Shown here piece after piece: positions 52,089 to 60,988 of a stretch of 64,000 nucleotides of DNA. Positions within the stretch are counted from its first letter, which is position 1; every line of letters begins with the position of its first letter. The position numbers and the translations under genes were made by a program. The notes under the pieces were generated by a model that was not told the DNA's origin, searched no databases, and saw nothing but the letters and a program-made list of their open reading frames with translations. The stretch comes from Mangrovimicrobium sediminis (GTDB lineage Bacteria > Pseudomonadota > Gammaproteobacteria > Pseudomonadales > Halieaceae): NCBI RefSeq assembly GCF_004745945.1, contig NZ_SRLE01000002.1, positions 1 through 64,000 of the forward strand, written 5' to 3'.

Positions 52089-53533
52089 TGGCTGCCCTCC
52101 ACGATCCAGGTGTCTTTACTGCCGCCGCCCTGGGAGGAGTTCACCACCAGCGAACCCTTGACCAGGGCCACGCGGGTGAGGCCGCCGGGGGTCACCCAGA
52201 CATTCTTGCCGCTGAGGATGAACGGGCGCAGGTCCAGGTGGCGCGGTTCCACGCTGTCCTCGAGGTAGGTGGGCGCGGTGGACAGCGCCAGCGTCGGCTG
52301 GGCGATGTAGTTGCGCGGGTTCTCCTCGATCAGCTTGGCGAACTTGGCGCGGGTGGCCTTGGTGGCGCGCGGACCGACCATGATGCCGTAGCCGCCGGAC
52401 TCGTTGGCCGGCTTGACCACCAGTTTGTCGAGGTTGGCGAGTACGTAGTCGCGGTGTTTCGGGTCCATGCACAGCCAGGTCTTGACCGAGGCCAGCTTGG
52501 GCTCCTCCTTGAGGTAGTAGCGGATCATGTCCGGCACGAAGGCGTAGACGACCTTGTCGTCGGCTACGCCCGAGCCCGGCGCGTTGGCGATGGCCACGTT
52601 GCCCTTCTTCCAGGCGCGCATGATGCCGGGTACGCCGAGGATGGAGTCGGAGCGGAAGGCCTCCGGGTCGATGAATTCGTCGTCGATGCGCCGGTAGACC
52701 ACGTCGACCCGCTCCGGGCCGCCCACCGTGCGCATGTAGAGGCAGTCGTCGTCATCCACGAACAGGTCCGAGCCCTCCACCAGTTCCGCGCCCATGCCCT
52801 GGGCGAGGAAGGCGTGCTCGAAGTAGGCGGAGTTGTAGATGCCGGGGGTGAGTACCACGATGCACGGCCGCTTGTGCTCGCGCGGCGACAGCGAGGCGAG
52901 CATGGTGTAGAGCTGGGCCGGGTAGTCGTCCACCGGGCGGATGCTGTAGTTCTCGAACAGTTCGGGGAGGATGCGCTTGGTGATCTCGCGGTTCTCCACC
53001 ATGTAGGAGACGCCCGAGGGTACGCGCAGATTGTCCTCCAGCACGTAGAACTTGCCGTCCTTGTCGCGCACGAGGTCCGTGCCGCAAATATGCGCCCACG
53101 CACCATAACGGGGCGAGATGCCGGCGCACTGGGGTTTGTAGTTGGTGGAATCGAGCACGATATCCGCCGGCACTACCTTGTCCTTGAGGATGCGCTGCTT
53201 GTTGTAGATATCGTTGATGAAGGCGTTCAGGGCCCGGGTGCGTTGGTTGAGGCCTTCACTGACCAGGTCCCACTCCTTGCCGGGGATGACCCGGGGAATG
53301 ATATCGAAGGGCCAGGAGCGGTCGATATTCTTGCCTTCGGAGTAGATGGTGAAGGAGATGCCCATCTCGCGAATGGCCAGTTCTGCCGCGGCGCGCCGCG
53401 CTGCCATCTCCTCCCCGCCAAGGCCTTGCAGGAGGTTTACCGCCCGCCGCGCCGCCACTCGTGGCCGGCCGGCCGGGGTGATCAACTCGTCGTAGAAGGG
53501 GCCGCTATCGTAGGATTTCCAGCTTTTTTCCAT
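52085..53533 (-). CDS. Circularly permuted ATP-grasp protein (cluster gene 1)
   Basis: The ATG at 53533 gives 482 aa; upstream in-frame sequence lacks family similarity. Motifs are ICGTDLVRDKDGKFYVLEDN with RVPSGVSYM, VVLTPGIYNSAYFEHAFLAQ, KLVVKPANESGGYGIMVGP and WVTPGGLTRVALVKGSLVVN. The Lys/Glu/Asn residues for ATP and metal appear intact. It is expected to ligate amino acids or peptides using ATP. It is the first gene of the operon; its upstream region is filled by nested repeat elements shared with glyA. Confidence 0.93.
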   Translation of the reverse strand: MEKSWKSYDSGPFYDELITPAGRPRVAARRAVNLLQGLGGEEMAARRAAAELAIREMGISFTIYSEGKNIDRSWPFDIIPRVIPGKEWDLVSEGLNQRTRALNAFINDIYNKQRILKDKVVPADIVLDSTNYKPQCAGISPRYGAWAHICGTDLVRDKDGKFYVLEDNLRVPSGVSYMVENREITKRILPELFENYSIRPVDDYPAQLYTMLASLSPREHKRPCIVVLTPGIYNSAYFEHAFLAQGMGAELVEGSDLFVDDDDCLYMRTVGGPERVDVVYRRIDDEFIDPEAFRSDSILGVPGIMRAWKKGNVAIANAPGSGVADDKVVYAFVPDMIRYYLKEEPKLASVKTWLCMDPKHRDYVLANLDKLVVKPANESGGYGIMVGPRATKATRAKFAKLIEENPRNYIAQPTLALSTAPTYLEDSVEPRHLDLRPFILSGKNVWVTPGGLTRVALVKGSLVVNSSQGGGSKDTWIVEGSQ

Positions 53534-54019
53534 GGGGGTCCTGTTCTTGTGGCGTGCACGAAGCGCGCCTTGCCGCTGCTTATGCAAACAGCGCGCCACT
53601 GGCAATGGTATAGCCGATCACACCTCCCGGTGCAATGACCACGTACGCACCTCCCACTGTACCGAACATAAAGTGGGGTCAGATACGACTTTTTAGGATG
53701 CCATCAAAAAAAGTGGGGTCAGATGTGACTTTTAAAGATGTCTGTGGCGTGTGGGTTGGCATGGGGGTGCAGTCTGCGCGGAGCCCGACCCCTCCTCGAA
53801 AGTCGTAACTGACCCCACCTACCGGGCGCGTGCCAGGTGTGAGGCATCTTTTAAAGTCGTATCTGACCCCACTTTCTGGGGGTGGCGGGGGTTGCACGAA
53901 AAGTGGGCGATTGCTGGTTCTGCGGGCCTGGCTTTTTCTGTAAAATGCGCCGCTTTCCAATTGTCGCCCCGGCCGTGAATCGGCGCGCGGGGCGGCTCAG
54001 CAGACGCCGGGAGTCCAGC
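53534..54019. other. Long intergenic region between ATP-grasp gene and glyA
   Basis: This 486-nt divergent region has no credible gene. From the left it holds about 135 nt of leader for the ATP-grasp operon, a 206-nt double repeat element (53671-53876), then about 140 nt before glyA with a TGTAAAAT -10-like site (53939-53946). Short open frames here overlap the repeats and are not convincing. Confidence 0.7.
53671..53876. repeat. Nested double inverted-repeat element, type B (copy 7)
   Basis: There are four arms. Two forward ones start at 53671 (AAAGTGGGGTCAGATACGAC) and about 53708 (AAAAAAGTGGGGTCAGATGT). Two reverse ones lie at about 53799-53820 (AAAGTCGTAACTGACCCCAC) and 53846-53876. The outer pair frames the inner pair, as if one element had inserted in another or been duplicated. 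Confidence 0.88.
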
Positions 54020-55282
54020 ATGTTCGACAAAAGCATGACCATCGAGGGGTTCGACGACGAGATCTTCTCCGCCATCGGTGAAGAGGAGCGTCGCCAGGAG
54101 GAGCATATCGAGCTGATCGCCTCCGAGAACTACGCCAGCCCCCGGGTGATGCAGGCACAGGGTACCGTGCTTACCAACAAGTACGCCGAGGGCTACCCCG
54201 GCAAGCGCTACTACGGCGGCTGCGAGTACGTCGACAAGGCCGAGGAACTGGCTATCGCGCGCGCCAAGCAGTTGTTCGGCGCCGACTACGCCAACGTGCA
54301 GCCGCACTCCGGCTCCCAGGCCAACAGCGCCGTGTACCTCGCCCTGCTGCAGCCCGGGGACACCGTGCTTGGCATGAGCCTCGACGCCGGCGGCCACCTG
54401 ACCCACGGCGCCAAGCCCAACTTCTCCGGCAAGGTCTACCACGCGGTGCAGTACGGCCTGAACGCCGAGACCGGCGAGATCGACTACGAGCAGGTCGAGG
54501 CCCTGGCCCTGGAGCACAAGCCGAAGATGATCGTCGCCGGCTTCTCCGCCTACTCAGGGATTGTCGACTGGGCGCGCTTTCGCACCATCGCCGACCAGGT
54601 CGGCGCCTGGCTGATGGTCGACATGGCCCACGTCGCCGGCCTGGTTGCCGCCGGCGTCTACCCCAACCCGGTACCCTTTGCCGACGTGGTCACCTCGACC
54701 ACCCACAAGACCCTGCGCGGTCCGCGGGGCGGCATCATCCTGGCCCGCGCCAACGAGGAACTGGAGAAGAAGTTCAACTCCGCGGTGTTCCCCGGCGGCC
54801 AGGGCGGCCCGCTGATGCACGTCATCGCAGCCAAGGCAGTGTCGTTCAAGGAGGCGATGAGCCCCGAGTTCGTCGAGTACCAGAAGCAGGTGGTGAAGAA
54901 CGCCAAGGCCATGGCGGCGACCTTTATCGAGCGCGGCATCAATATTGTTTCCGGCGGCACCGAGAACCACCTCATGCTGGTGGACCTGATCGGCAAGCCC
55001 TACACCGGCAAAGACGCGGACGCAGCGCTGGGCGACGCCTATATCACGGTCAACAAGAACGCGGTGCCCAACGATCCGCGCTCGCCGTTCATCACCTCGG
55101 GCCTGCGCGTGGGTACGCCGGCGATCACCACCCGTGGCTTTGGCGAAGCGGAGTGCGTAGAACTCACCCACTGGATGTGCGACGTGCTGGAATCCCTGGA
55201 GAACGGCACCTCAGAGCAGGTGATTGCCGAGGTGAAGGCGAAAGTCCTCGCCATCTGCGCGCGCTTCCCGGTCTACGGCTGA
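54020..55282 (+). CDS. glyA: Serine hydroxymethyltransferase
   Basis: The ATG at 54020 gives 420 aa, the normal length. It interconverts serine and glycine using tetrahydrofolate and PLP. Visible motifs are [55 protein letters not shown], and the PLP lysine in [14 protein letters not shown]. No glycine riboswitch is seen upstream. A TGTAAAAT sequence about 75 nt upstream may be its -10. The gene is convergent with a secreted four-cysteine protein gene. Confidence 0.97.
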   Translation: MFDKSMTIEGFDDEIFSAIGEEERRQEEHIELIASENYASPRVMQAQGTVLTNKYAEGYPGKRYYGGCEYVDKAEELAIARAKQLFGADYANVQPHSGSQANSAVYLALLQPGDTVLGMSLDAGGHLTHGAKPNFSGKVYHAVQYGLNAETGEIDYEQVEALALEHKPKMIVAGFSAYSGIVDWARFRTIADQVGAWLMVDMAHVAGLVAAGVYPNPVPFADVVTSTTHKTLRGPRGGIILARANEELEKKFNSAVFPGGQGGPLMHVIAAKAVSFKEAMSPEFVEYQKQVVKNAKAMAATFIERGINIVSGGTENHLMLVDLIGKPYTGKDADAALGDAYITVNKNAVPNDPRSPFITSGLRVGTPAITTRGFGEAECVELTHWMCDVLESLENGTSEQVIAEVKAKVLAICARFPVYG

Positions 55283-55307
55283 GCGCTCGGCTCCTCGTTC
55301 ACCGACT

Positions 55308-55328
55308 ACCCAGCCGCACAGGCTGGGT
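55308..55328. terminator. Hairpin between convergent glyA and the four-cysteine gene
   Basis: The perfect 8-bp stem ACCCAGCC (55308-55315) / GGCTGGGT (55321-55328) has a 5-nt loop. No T-run follows on either strand, so intrinsic termination is uncertain. The last bases overlap the stop codon of the minus-strand gene. Confidence 0.4.
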
Positions 55329-55801
55329 CACCGCGCCAGTTCCCCCGGCGCGGCGCCGGTGGGGCCTTCGGCCGGTGCTGGAACCGGCTGCGGCGGCGGT
55401 CCCGGCTGGGGCACCTCGCGCAGGGCCGACCAGGTGCCGCTGGTGCCGCTGCCATCGGTGCAGCGCATCACGCCTTCCATATAGATAGCTGTTGGGTCTT
55501 CGGCGATGTAATTGGGCATACAGCCGCCGGTGAAATGCATGATGACCTGGGTCTCCAGGGACAGCCCGACGCCGGCGGAGCCATCGCCCATCTCAAAGTT
55601 GATGAATGGCCCGATCTGGTTGATGTCCAGGCTGGAAACCAGGCAACTGCCCACCCGCCAGCAAAACTCGATGTTCCAGGCCCCGCCCACCGGGGTAGTG
55701 TCTATCGCCTGCGATTGGGCGGGCGCGGTCCCGCACAGCCCTGCAAGCAGCAGTGCGGCGGCGGTCGGCAGGTGTCGGTAGGTGGTGTTGGTTTGGTTCA
55801 T
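55328..55801 (-). CDS. Secreted four-cysteine protein, paralogue 1
   Basis: The 157-aa product has a signal peptide (LPTAAALLLAGLCGTAPAQS) and a domain shared with the next gene: PVGGAWNIEFCW, then a second Cys five residues on, SLDINQIGPF, GCMPNYIAEDPTA and MRCTDGSGTSGTW. The four cysteines are conserved between the two paralogues and could form two disulfides. The tail is Pro-rich (PGPPPQPVPAPAEGP). The family is unknown to me. It follows paralogue 2 by 94 nt. Confidence 0.7.
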   Translation of the reverse strand: MNQTNTTYRHLPTAAALLLAGLCGTAPAQSQAIDTTPVGGAWNIEFCWRVGSCLVSSLDINQIGPFINFEMGDGSAGVGLSLETQVIMHFTGGCMPNYIAEDPTAIYMEGVMRCTDGSGTSGTWSALREVPQPGPPPQPVPAPAEGPTGAAPGELAR

Positions 55802-55895
55802 GGCAGCCCCCCAAAGCACAGAATAGTGCGTTTTGCTGGGGAGAGAAAAGGCGGGGGCGATACCTGCCCCCGCCGGATGCGTCAATGCGCAGGGT

Positions 55896-56330
55896 TTAGC
55901 GCGGCCCGGCAGAGCTGACGCCTGCCGCTTGCACACTCGCGCCGGCAACCTTGGTTGCGGTCCATGTGCCGGAGTCAGTGGAGCCCTCGGTGCACTTCAT
56001 GCGGCCCGACATCAGCGTGGCGCTCGGGTTTTGTGCAATGTAATTGGGCATGCAGCCACTTTGGTAGTGCAGGATGACCAGGGAGTTCAGTGCGAGGCCG
56101 ACGCCGGAACCGCTGTCACCGGTGGTGAAGGTGGCGAACGGGCCGAACTGCACGATATCCAGGCTGGTGGTGCCACAGCCGAAGCCATCCCAGCAGAACT
56201 CCAGACTCCAACTGCCGCCTACGGGCGCCGCCGCGACTTCTGACTCCCCTGCAGAAGCGCCGTGGCTGAGGCTCAGCGCAAGCGCTGAACCGAGGACAAA
56301 ACGGGATACATTCATCAATGAATTTTTCAA
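55896..56330 (-). CDS. Secreted four-cysteine protein, paralogue 2
   Basis: The likely start is TTG at 56330, because AAGGAG sits 7 nt upstream and the resulting N-terminus (KNSLMNVSRFVLGSALALSL) is a good signal peptide. The ATG at 56315 is the alternative. The 144-aa product shares with paralogue 1 PVGGSWSLEFCW, a second Cys five residues on, SLDIVQFGPF, GCMPNYIAQNPSA and MKCTEGSTDSGTW. Its C-terminal tail is short and lacks the Pro-rich extension. It is a tandem duplicate of unknown function. Confidence 0.7.
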   Translation of the reverse strand: MKNSLMNVSRFVLGSALALSLSHGASAGESEVAAAPVGGSWSLEFCWDGFGCGTTSLDIVQFGPFATFTTGDSGSGVGLALNSLVILHYQSGCMPNYIAQNPSATLMSGRMKCTEGSTDSGTWTATKVAGASVQAAGVSSAGPR

Positions 56331-56546
56331 GGCAAATCTCCTTTTCTTAGTGTTGGGCCGCGCTGCGGAAATGGCGGCCCGTCGTAGGGACGTGCGGTCG
56401 CCGAGGCGACCGCTGCTAAGCCTAGTACAGGCTGGCGCTCGCTCAAGGTGAAATTGAGTTGCAGTGGACAAATAATTGCGCCCGAGGGTTTTTATCCCGG
56501 GAAATGTGTTACTCTTCAACAACTTACGATGTCAGGAGAGGCCTGA

Positions 56547-57011
56547 ATGCACTGTCCTTTTTGCGCCGCGGAGGATACCAAGGTCATCGATTCGCGACTG
56601 GTGGCAGAGGGCGACCAGGTGCGCCGCCGGCGCGAGTGCCTGAGTTGCAGCGAACGCTTCACCACCTACGAGGTGGCGGAACTGGTGATGCCGCGCATCA
56701 TCAAGCAGAACGGCGACCGCGAACCCTTCAACGAGGACAAGCTGCGCGCCGGCTTCCAGCGTGCGCTGGAGAAGCGCCCGGTCTCTGTCGAGAGCATCGA
56801 GGCGGTGATCAACCAGATCAAGCACGAGCTGCGCGCCACCGGCGAACGCGAGGTGCGTTCACTGGTGCTCGGCGAGCTGGTCATGGAGCACCTGAAGAAA
56901 CTCGACAAGGTTGCCTACGTGCGCTTTGCCTCGGTGTACAAGAGCTTCGAGGACATCGAGGAGTTTCGCCTCGCCATCGAGTCCCTGGAGGCGGAGCCCA
57001 GGACCGACTGA
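56547..57011 (+). CDS. nrdR: Transcriptional repressor NrdR
   Basis: The 154-aa product has an N-terminal zinc ribbon (Cys3, Cys6, Cys31, Cys34) followed by an ATP-cone ([20 protein letters not shown] onward). NrdR represses ribonucleotide reductase genes by binding NrdR boxes in response to ATP/dATP. No NrdR box is seen in this window. It heads the nrdR-ribD-ribE-ribBX-ribH-nusB string, with ribD starting 4 nt after its stop. AGGAG lies upstream of the ATG. Confidence 0.97.
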   Translation: MHCPFCAAEDTKVIDSRLVAEGDQVRRRRECLSCSERFTTYEVAELVMPRIIKQNGDREPFNEDKLRAGFQRALEKRPVSVESIEAVINQIKHELRATGEREVRSLVLGELVMEHLKKLDKVAYVRFASVYKSFEDIEEFRLAIESLEAEPRTD

Positions 57012-57014
57012 CGC

Positions 57015-58136
57015 GTGGCCGACTCGCGTGACATCGAACTGATGGCGCGGGCGTTGCGCCTGGCGCGCCGCGCCCGTTACTCCGCCCGCCCCAACCCCCA
57101 TGTCGGCTGTGTGCTGACGCGCGACGGTGCGGTGATCGGCGAGGGTTTCACCCAGCCCGCCGGCGGCGACCACGCCGAGATCCAGGCCCTGAAAGCCGCC
57201 GGCGATGCGCGCGGCGCCACTGCCTATGTGTCCCTTGAACCCTGCGCCCACCAGGGTCGCACCGGACCCTGCGCCGATGCCCTGCTCGCCGCCGGGGTGA
57301 CCCGCGTGGTCGCGGCCACCCGCGACCCCAACCCGCAGGTCGCCGGCGAGGGGCTGCGCCGCCTTGCCGCGGCGGGAGTTGCAGTGGAGTGCGGCGTGCT
57401 GGAGCGCGAGGCGCGGCGCGAGATCGCCGGGTTTATCGCGCGCATGGAGCGCGGCCGCGGCCGCATGCGGGCGAAGCTGGCCATGTCGCTGGACGGGCGC
57501 ACCGCCATGGCCTCCGGCGAGAGCCAGTGGATCACCGGCCCGGCGGCCCGCGCCGATGTGCAGCGCCTGCGCGCGCGCAGCTGTGCCGTGGTCACCGGTG
57601 TGGGCACGGTACTCGCCGACGACTGTTCGCTGACCGTGCGCGCGGCGGAACTGGGCCTGCCTCCGGAGGATATCGCGCTGGCCACAGCGCACCCGCCGCT
57701 GCGCGTGGTGCTGGATTCCGGCCTGCGCACTCCGCTCGCGGCGAAGGTTCTCGACGCGTCGGCGCCCAGCCTGTTGTGCCATGCCGCGGATACTCCTGTG
57801 CCGCAGGCGTTGGCCGCCGCCGGTACCGCCCTGTGCGCGCTGCCGCGCGACGCGCGGGGCCTCGACCCCCACGCCCTGGCCGCCGTGCTGGCGGCGCGGC
57901 ATTGCAACGAAATTCTGGTAGAATGCGGCCCCCGTTTGGCCGGGTCCCTGCTGCGCGCAGGCCTGCTGGACGAACTGGTGATATACACGGCGCCGGTGCT
58001 GCTGGGCAGCAGTGCGCGCCCCCTGCTGGACCTGCCGCTGGCGCATATGGCGGACAAGGTCGCACTGCAAATCGAGGATCTGCGCCAGGTGGGGCAGGAC
58101 TGGCGCATCACCGCCATCCCCACCGCGCACAGCTAG
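57015..58136 (+). CDS. ribD: Riboflavin biosynthesis deaminase/reductase RibD
   Basis: The 373-aa bifunctional enzyme has an N-terminal pyrimidine deaminase (zinc site HAEIQALKAAG and PCAHQGRTGPCADALL) and a C-terminal dihydrofolate-reductase-like reductase (MRAKLAMSLDGRTAM, ESQWITGPAARADVQRLRA, EILVECGPRLAGSLL). It carries out steps two and three of the GTP branch of riboflavin synthesis. The start is GTG at 57015, giving the usual DIELMARALRLA lead. Confidence 0.97.
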   Translation: MADSRDIELMARALRLARRARYSARPNPHVGCVLTRDGAVIGEGFTQPAGGDHAEIQALKAAGDARGATAYVSLEPCAHQGRTGPCADALLAAGVTRVVAATRDPNPQVAGEGLRRLAAAGVAVECGVLEREARREIAGFIARMERGRGRMRAKLAMSLDGRTAMASGESQWITGPAARADVQRLRARSCAVVTGVGTVLADDCSLTVRAAELGLPPEDIALATAHPPLRVVLDSGLRTPLAAKVLDASAPSLLCHAADTPVPQALAAAGTALCALPRDARGLDPHALAAVLAARHCNEILVECGPRLAGSLLRAGLLDELVIYTAPVLLGSSARPLLDLPLAHMADKVALQIEDLRQVGQDWRITAIPTAHS

Positions 58137-58166
58137 GAGCCCGCCGGCGCGGGCGTTCGGAAGACT

Positions 58167-58841
58167 ATGTTTACAGGTATTGTCCAGGCCGTCGGCGAGG
58201 TGGCCGCACTGCAGCCCTCCGGCGGCGACCTGCGGCTGCGCATTCGCAGCGGCAAGCTGGATCTGGCCGACGTCGAACTCGGCGACAGCATCTGCACCAG
58301 CGGCGTCTGCCTCACGGTGACCGAACTGCCGGGCGACGGCTACTGGGCGGACGTGTCGGTGGAAACCCTCGATTACACCACTCTCGGCAAGCTGGCGGTG
58401 GGCGACCGTGTGAACCTGGAAAAATCCCTGACCCCGGCCAGCCGGCTGGGCGGGCATATCGTCTCCGGCCACGTCGATGGCGTGGGCGAGGTGGTCAGCC
58501 TGCATACGGACGCCCGCTCCACCCGCTTCGTGCTGCGCGCGCCGGATGCCCTGGCGCGCTACATCGCGCACAAGGGCAGCATCACCGTGGACGGCACCAG
58601 CCTCACGGTCAACGCGGTGAACGGCGCCGAGTTCGACCTCAACATCATTCCCCAGACCATGGCCGAGACCCTGTTCAGCGAGTACCGCGCGGGCACCCGG
58701 GTGAACCTCGAGGTCGACCTGATCGCCCGCTACCTGGAGCGCCTGGTGCTGGGCGACGCCGCGGCGCAGCCGGGGGCCGCGGGATTGTCGCTGGAAACCC
58801 TCGCCGAGCACGGTTTCCTCGGTGGAGGTAAGGCACGGTGA
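58167..58841 (+). CDS. ribE: Riboflavin synthase alpha chain
   Basis: The 224-aa product has two lumazine-binding repeats, each beginning with the MFTGIV type motif and the second with GGHIVSGHVDGVGEV. ICTSGVCLTV and ITVDGTSLTVNAV are the paired ligand-binding motifs. It dismutates two lumazine molecules to riboflavin. The stop overlaps the GTG start of the next gene (GTGA). Confidence 0.97.
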   Translation: MFTGIVQAVGEVAALQPSGGDLRLRIRSGKLDLADVELGDSICTSGVCLTVTELPGDGYWADVSVETLDYTTLGKLAVGDRVNLEKSLTPASRLGGHIVSGHVDGVGEVVSLHTDARSTRFVLRAPDALARYIAHKGSITVDGTSLTVNAVNGAEFDLNIIPQTMAETLFSEYRAGTRVNLEVDLIARYLERLVLGDAAAQPGAAGLSLETLAEHGFLGGGKAR

Positions 58842-59947
58842 ACATGCAGGTCAACAGCGTCGATGAGCTGGTCTCCGAACTGCGCCAGGGGCGCATGGTG
58901 GTGCTGGTGGACGACCACACCGAGGATCTCAACCAGGGCGTGGTCATGCTGGCCGCCGAGCACTGCGATGCCGGCCACGTCAACTTCATGGCGCGCAAGG
59001 CGCGCGGCCTGGTGTGCCTGGCGCTGACCGAGGAGCGCTGCCGCCAGCTGGACCTGCCGCCGATGGTGGACGACGCGATTGGCGAGAAATCCAATTTCAC
59101 CCTGTCCATCGAGGCGGCCGAGGGCATCGATACCGGCATCTCCGCTGCGGACCGGGCACACACCATCCAGGTGGCGGTGGCGCCCCACGCGCAGCCTGCG
59201 GACATCGTCCAGCCCGGGCATATCTTCCCGCTGACCGCGGTGCCGGGCGGGGTGCTGACCCGTGCCGGGCACACCGAGGCCGCCACCGACTACGCGCGCC
59301 TGGCGGGCCTGCTGCCGGCGGCGGTCATCGCGGATATCCTCACGCCGGAGGGCACCCTGGCCGAGGGCCAGGCGCTGGCGGATTTCGCCGATGCTCATGA
59401 GCTGAAGATCGGCAGTATCGCCGACCTCATCCACTTCCGCCTGGTCAACGAGCGCACCATCGAGCGCGTGCGCGAGGGCGCCATCCAGACTGCCTACGGC
59501 GAGTTTCACCTGGTGGCCTACCGCGAATTCAACAGCGGCGACATCCATCTCGCCCTGACCCGCGGCGACATCGCGCCGGACCAGCCGACCCTGGTGCGGG
59601 TGCACGCGCAGTCGGCGCTGCGCGACCTGTGCCACTCGCACCTCGACGAGCGCCCCAGCTGGAGCATGGCGAAATGCCTGGAGGCGGTGGCCGCCAGCGA
59701 GCGCGGGGTGATCGTGCTGCTGGCCCGGGACGAATCCCCCGAGCGCCTGCTGGACAGCATCGACATGGCCCTGGGCGGCACGCCGGCGGCGGTGCTCAGC
59801 CAGCCGGATATCTATACCTCGGTAGGCCTGGGCTCACAGATTCTGCGCGACCTGGGGGTGGGAAAAATCCATCTGATGGGTGCGCCGATCAAGTACAATG
59901 CCATCTCCGGGTTCGACCTGGAGGTGCTGGATTTCGTGGACCCCTGA
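58838..59947 (+). CDS. RibB/RibA-like fusion with degenerate active sites (RibBX type)
   Basis: The 369-aa product aligns over its length with RibBA, but key residues are missing. In the N-terminal RibB domain the acidic loop, normally DDEDRENEGD, reads DDHTEDLNQG (25-34), so the catalytic Arg, Glu and Asp are absent. The Glu before the GT(M)AR segment is Asp here (ADILTPEGTLAEG). The GGVLTRAGHTEA region with its His is kept. The C-terminal RibA-like domain lacks the zinc cysteines ([12 protein letters not shown]), as in RibBX proteins. An intact ribA exists at 63.2 kb. Catalytic activity is doubtful. Confidence 0.85.
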   Translation: MNMQVNSVDELVSELRQGRMVVLVDDHTEDLNQGVVMLAAEHCDAGHVNFMARKARGLVCLALTEERCRQLDLPPMVDDAIGEKSNFTLSIEAAEGIDTGISAADRAHTIQVAVAPHAQPADIVQPGHIFPLTAVPGGVLTRAGHTEAATDYARLAGLLPAAVIADILTPEGTLAEGQALADFADAHELKIGSIADLIHFRLVNERTIERVREGAIQTAYGEFHLVAYREFNSGDIHLALTRGDIAPDQPTLVRVHAQSALRDLCHSHLDERPSWSMAKCLEAVAASERGVIVLLARDESPERLLDSIDMALGGTPAAVLSQPDIYTSVGLGSQILRDLGVGKIHLMGAPIKYNAISGFDLEVLDFVDP

Positions 59948-60034
59948 CTGTGTAAATGGCTGCGTTAGCAGCTATGCAAGCACCGCGAACAACATGCAAG
60001 CACCCGCGCGGCGGGCGACGAGAAGGAACGACCA

Positions 60035-60508
60035 ATGAGCGATATCAAGACCATCGAGGGCGATTTCACCGGGGCCAAGGGCAACTACACCCTGGTCGTG
60101 GGGCGCTGGAACAGTTTCGTCGTCGAGCACCTGCTGGAGGGCGCGGTGGACTGCCTGCGCCGGCATGGCGTGAGTGAGAGCCAGATCACCATCGTGCGCG
60201 CCCCGGGTGCGTTCGAGATCCCGCTGGTGTGCAAGAAGGTCGCGGCGAAGGGCGACAGCGACGCCATCCTCGCCCTCGGCGCGGTGATCCGCGGCGGCAC
60301 CCCACACTTCGAGTACGTCGCCGGCGAGTGCACCAAGGGCCTGGCCTCGGTGACCATGGAATACGGCATCCCGGTCGCCTTTGGCGTGCTCACCGTGGAC
60401 ACCATCGAACAGGCGGTGGAGCGCTCCGGCACCAAGGCGGGCAACAAGGGCGAGGAAGCAGCGATGTCCGCGCTGGAAATGGTCAGCCTGCTGGGCAAGC
60501 TGGGCTGA
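60035..60508 (+). CDS. ribH: 6,7-dimethyl-8-ribityllumazine synthase
   Basis: The 157-aa product contains the substrate motifs [54 protein letters not shown] and [20 protein letters not shown], with the catalytic His in the HFEYV segment. It condenses the RibD/RibB products to lumazine and assembles into an icosahedral shell. AAGGA lies upstream of the ATG. The stop codon directly precedes the nusB ATG. Confidence 0.97.
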   Translation: MSDIKTIEGDFTGAKGNYTLVVGRWNSFVVEHLLEGAVDCLRRHGVSESQITIVRAPGAFEIPLVCKKVAAKGDSDAILALGAVIRGGTPHFEYVAGECTKGLASVTMEYGIPVAFGVLTVDTIEQAVERSGTKAGNKGEEAAMSALEMVSLLGKLG

Positions 60509-60961
60509 ATGAGCAAGCAGCAACCCAATACCCTCGCCGCCGAGCGACGCAAGGCGCGCCACTACGGCATGCAGGCCCTGTACCAGTGGTACATGGCCGA
60601 GGCGCCGCTGAACAACATCGAGGCGGAGTTTCGCACCGACTACGACTTCGCCCATGTCGACCTGGAGTATTTCCAGGCCCTGTTGCACGGCGTGCCCGCG
60701 CAGGTGGATGAACTGGAGGCGATCTTCGAGCCGCTGCTGGACCGCCGCATCACCGACCTCGACCCCATCGAGCGCACCCTGCTACGCATGGGCACCTTCG
60801 AGTTGCGCGAGCGCATCGACGTGCCCTACAAGGTGGTGATCAACGAGGCGGTCTCCCTGGCCAAGAAATTCGGCGCCACCGACAGCCACAAGTACATCAA
60901 CGGCGTTCTCGACAAGGTCGCGCGCCAGCTGCGCGAGGCCGAGGTCGGCGCCGCGTCCTGA
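60509..60961 (+). CDS. nusB: Transcription antitermination protein NusB
   Basis: The 150-aa all-helical product has the family start (ERRKARHYGMQALYQWYMA) and end (EAVSLAKKFGATDSHKYING, VLDKVARQL). NusB with NusE binds boxA in rRNA leaders. It is adjacent to ribH, as in many gammaproteobacteria. A large perfect hairpin element separates it from thiL. Confidence 0.96.
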   Translation: MSKQQPNTLAAERRKARHYGMQALYQWYMAEAPLNNIEAEFRTDYDFAHVDLEYFQALLHGVPAQVDELEAIFEPLLDRRITDLDPIERTLLRMGTFELRERIDVPYKVVINEAVSLAKKFGATDSHKYINGVLDKVARQLREAEVGAAS

Positions 60962-60988
60962 GCCACCCATGCCACACTCGCGGCGAAA

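Noticed and set aside
47601-52268. A 1555-codon open frame on the plus strand through the ATP-grasp/transglutaminase operon
   Set aside because: It is antisense to three well-supported genes, with shadow-type composition and no domain.
53534-53670. A micro-ORF upstream of the ATP-grasp operon
   Set aside because: On careful reading no frame gives a start, ribosome site and sensible hydrophobic or domain content. The apparent frame runs on into the ATP-grasp leader.
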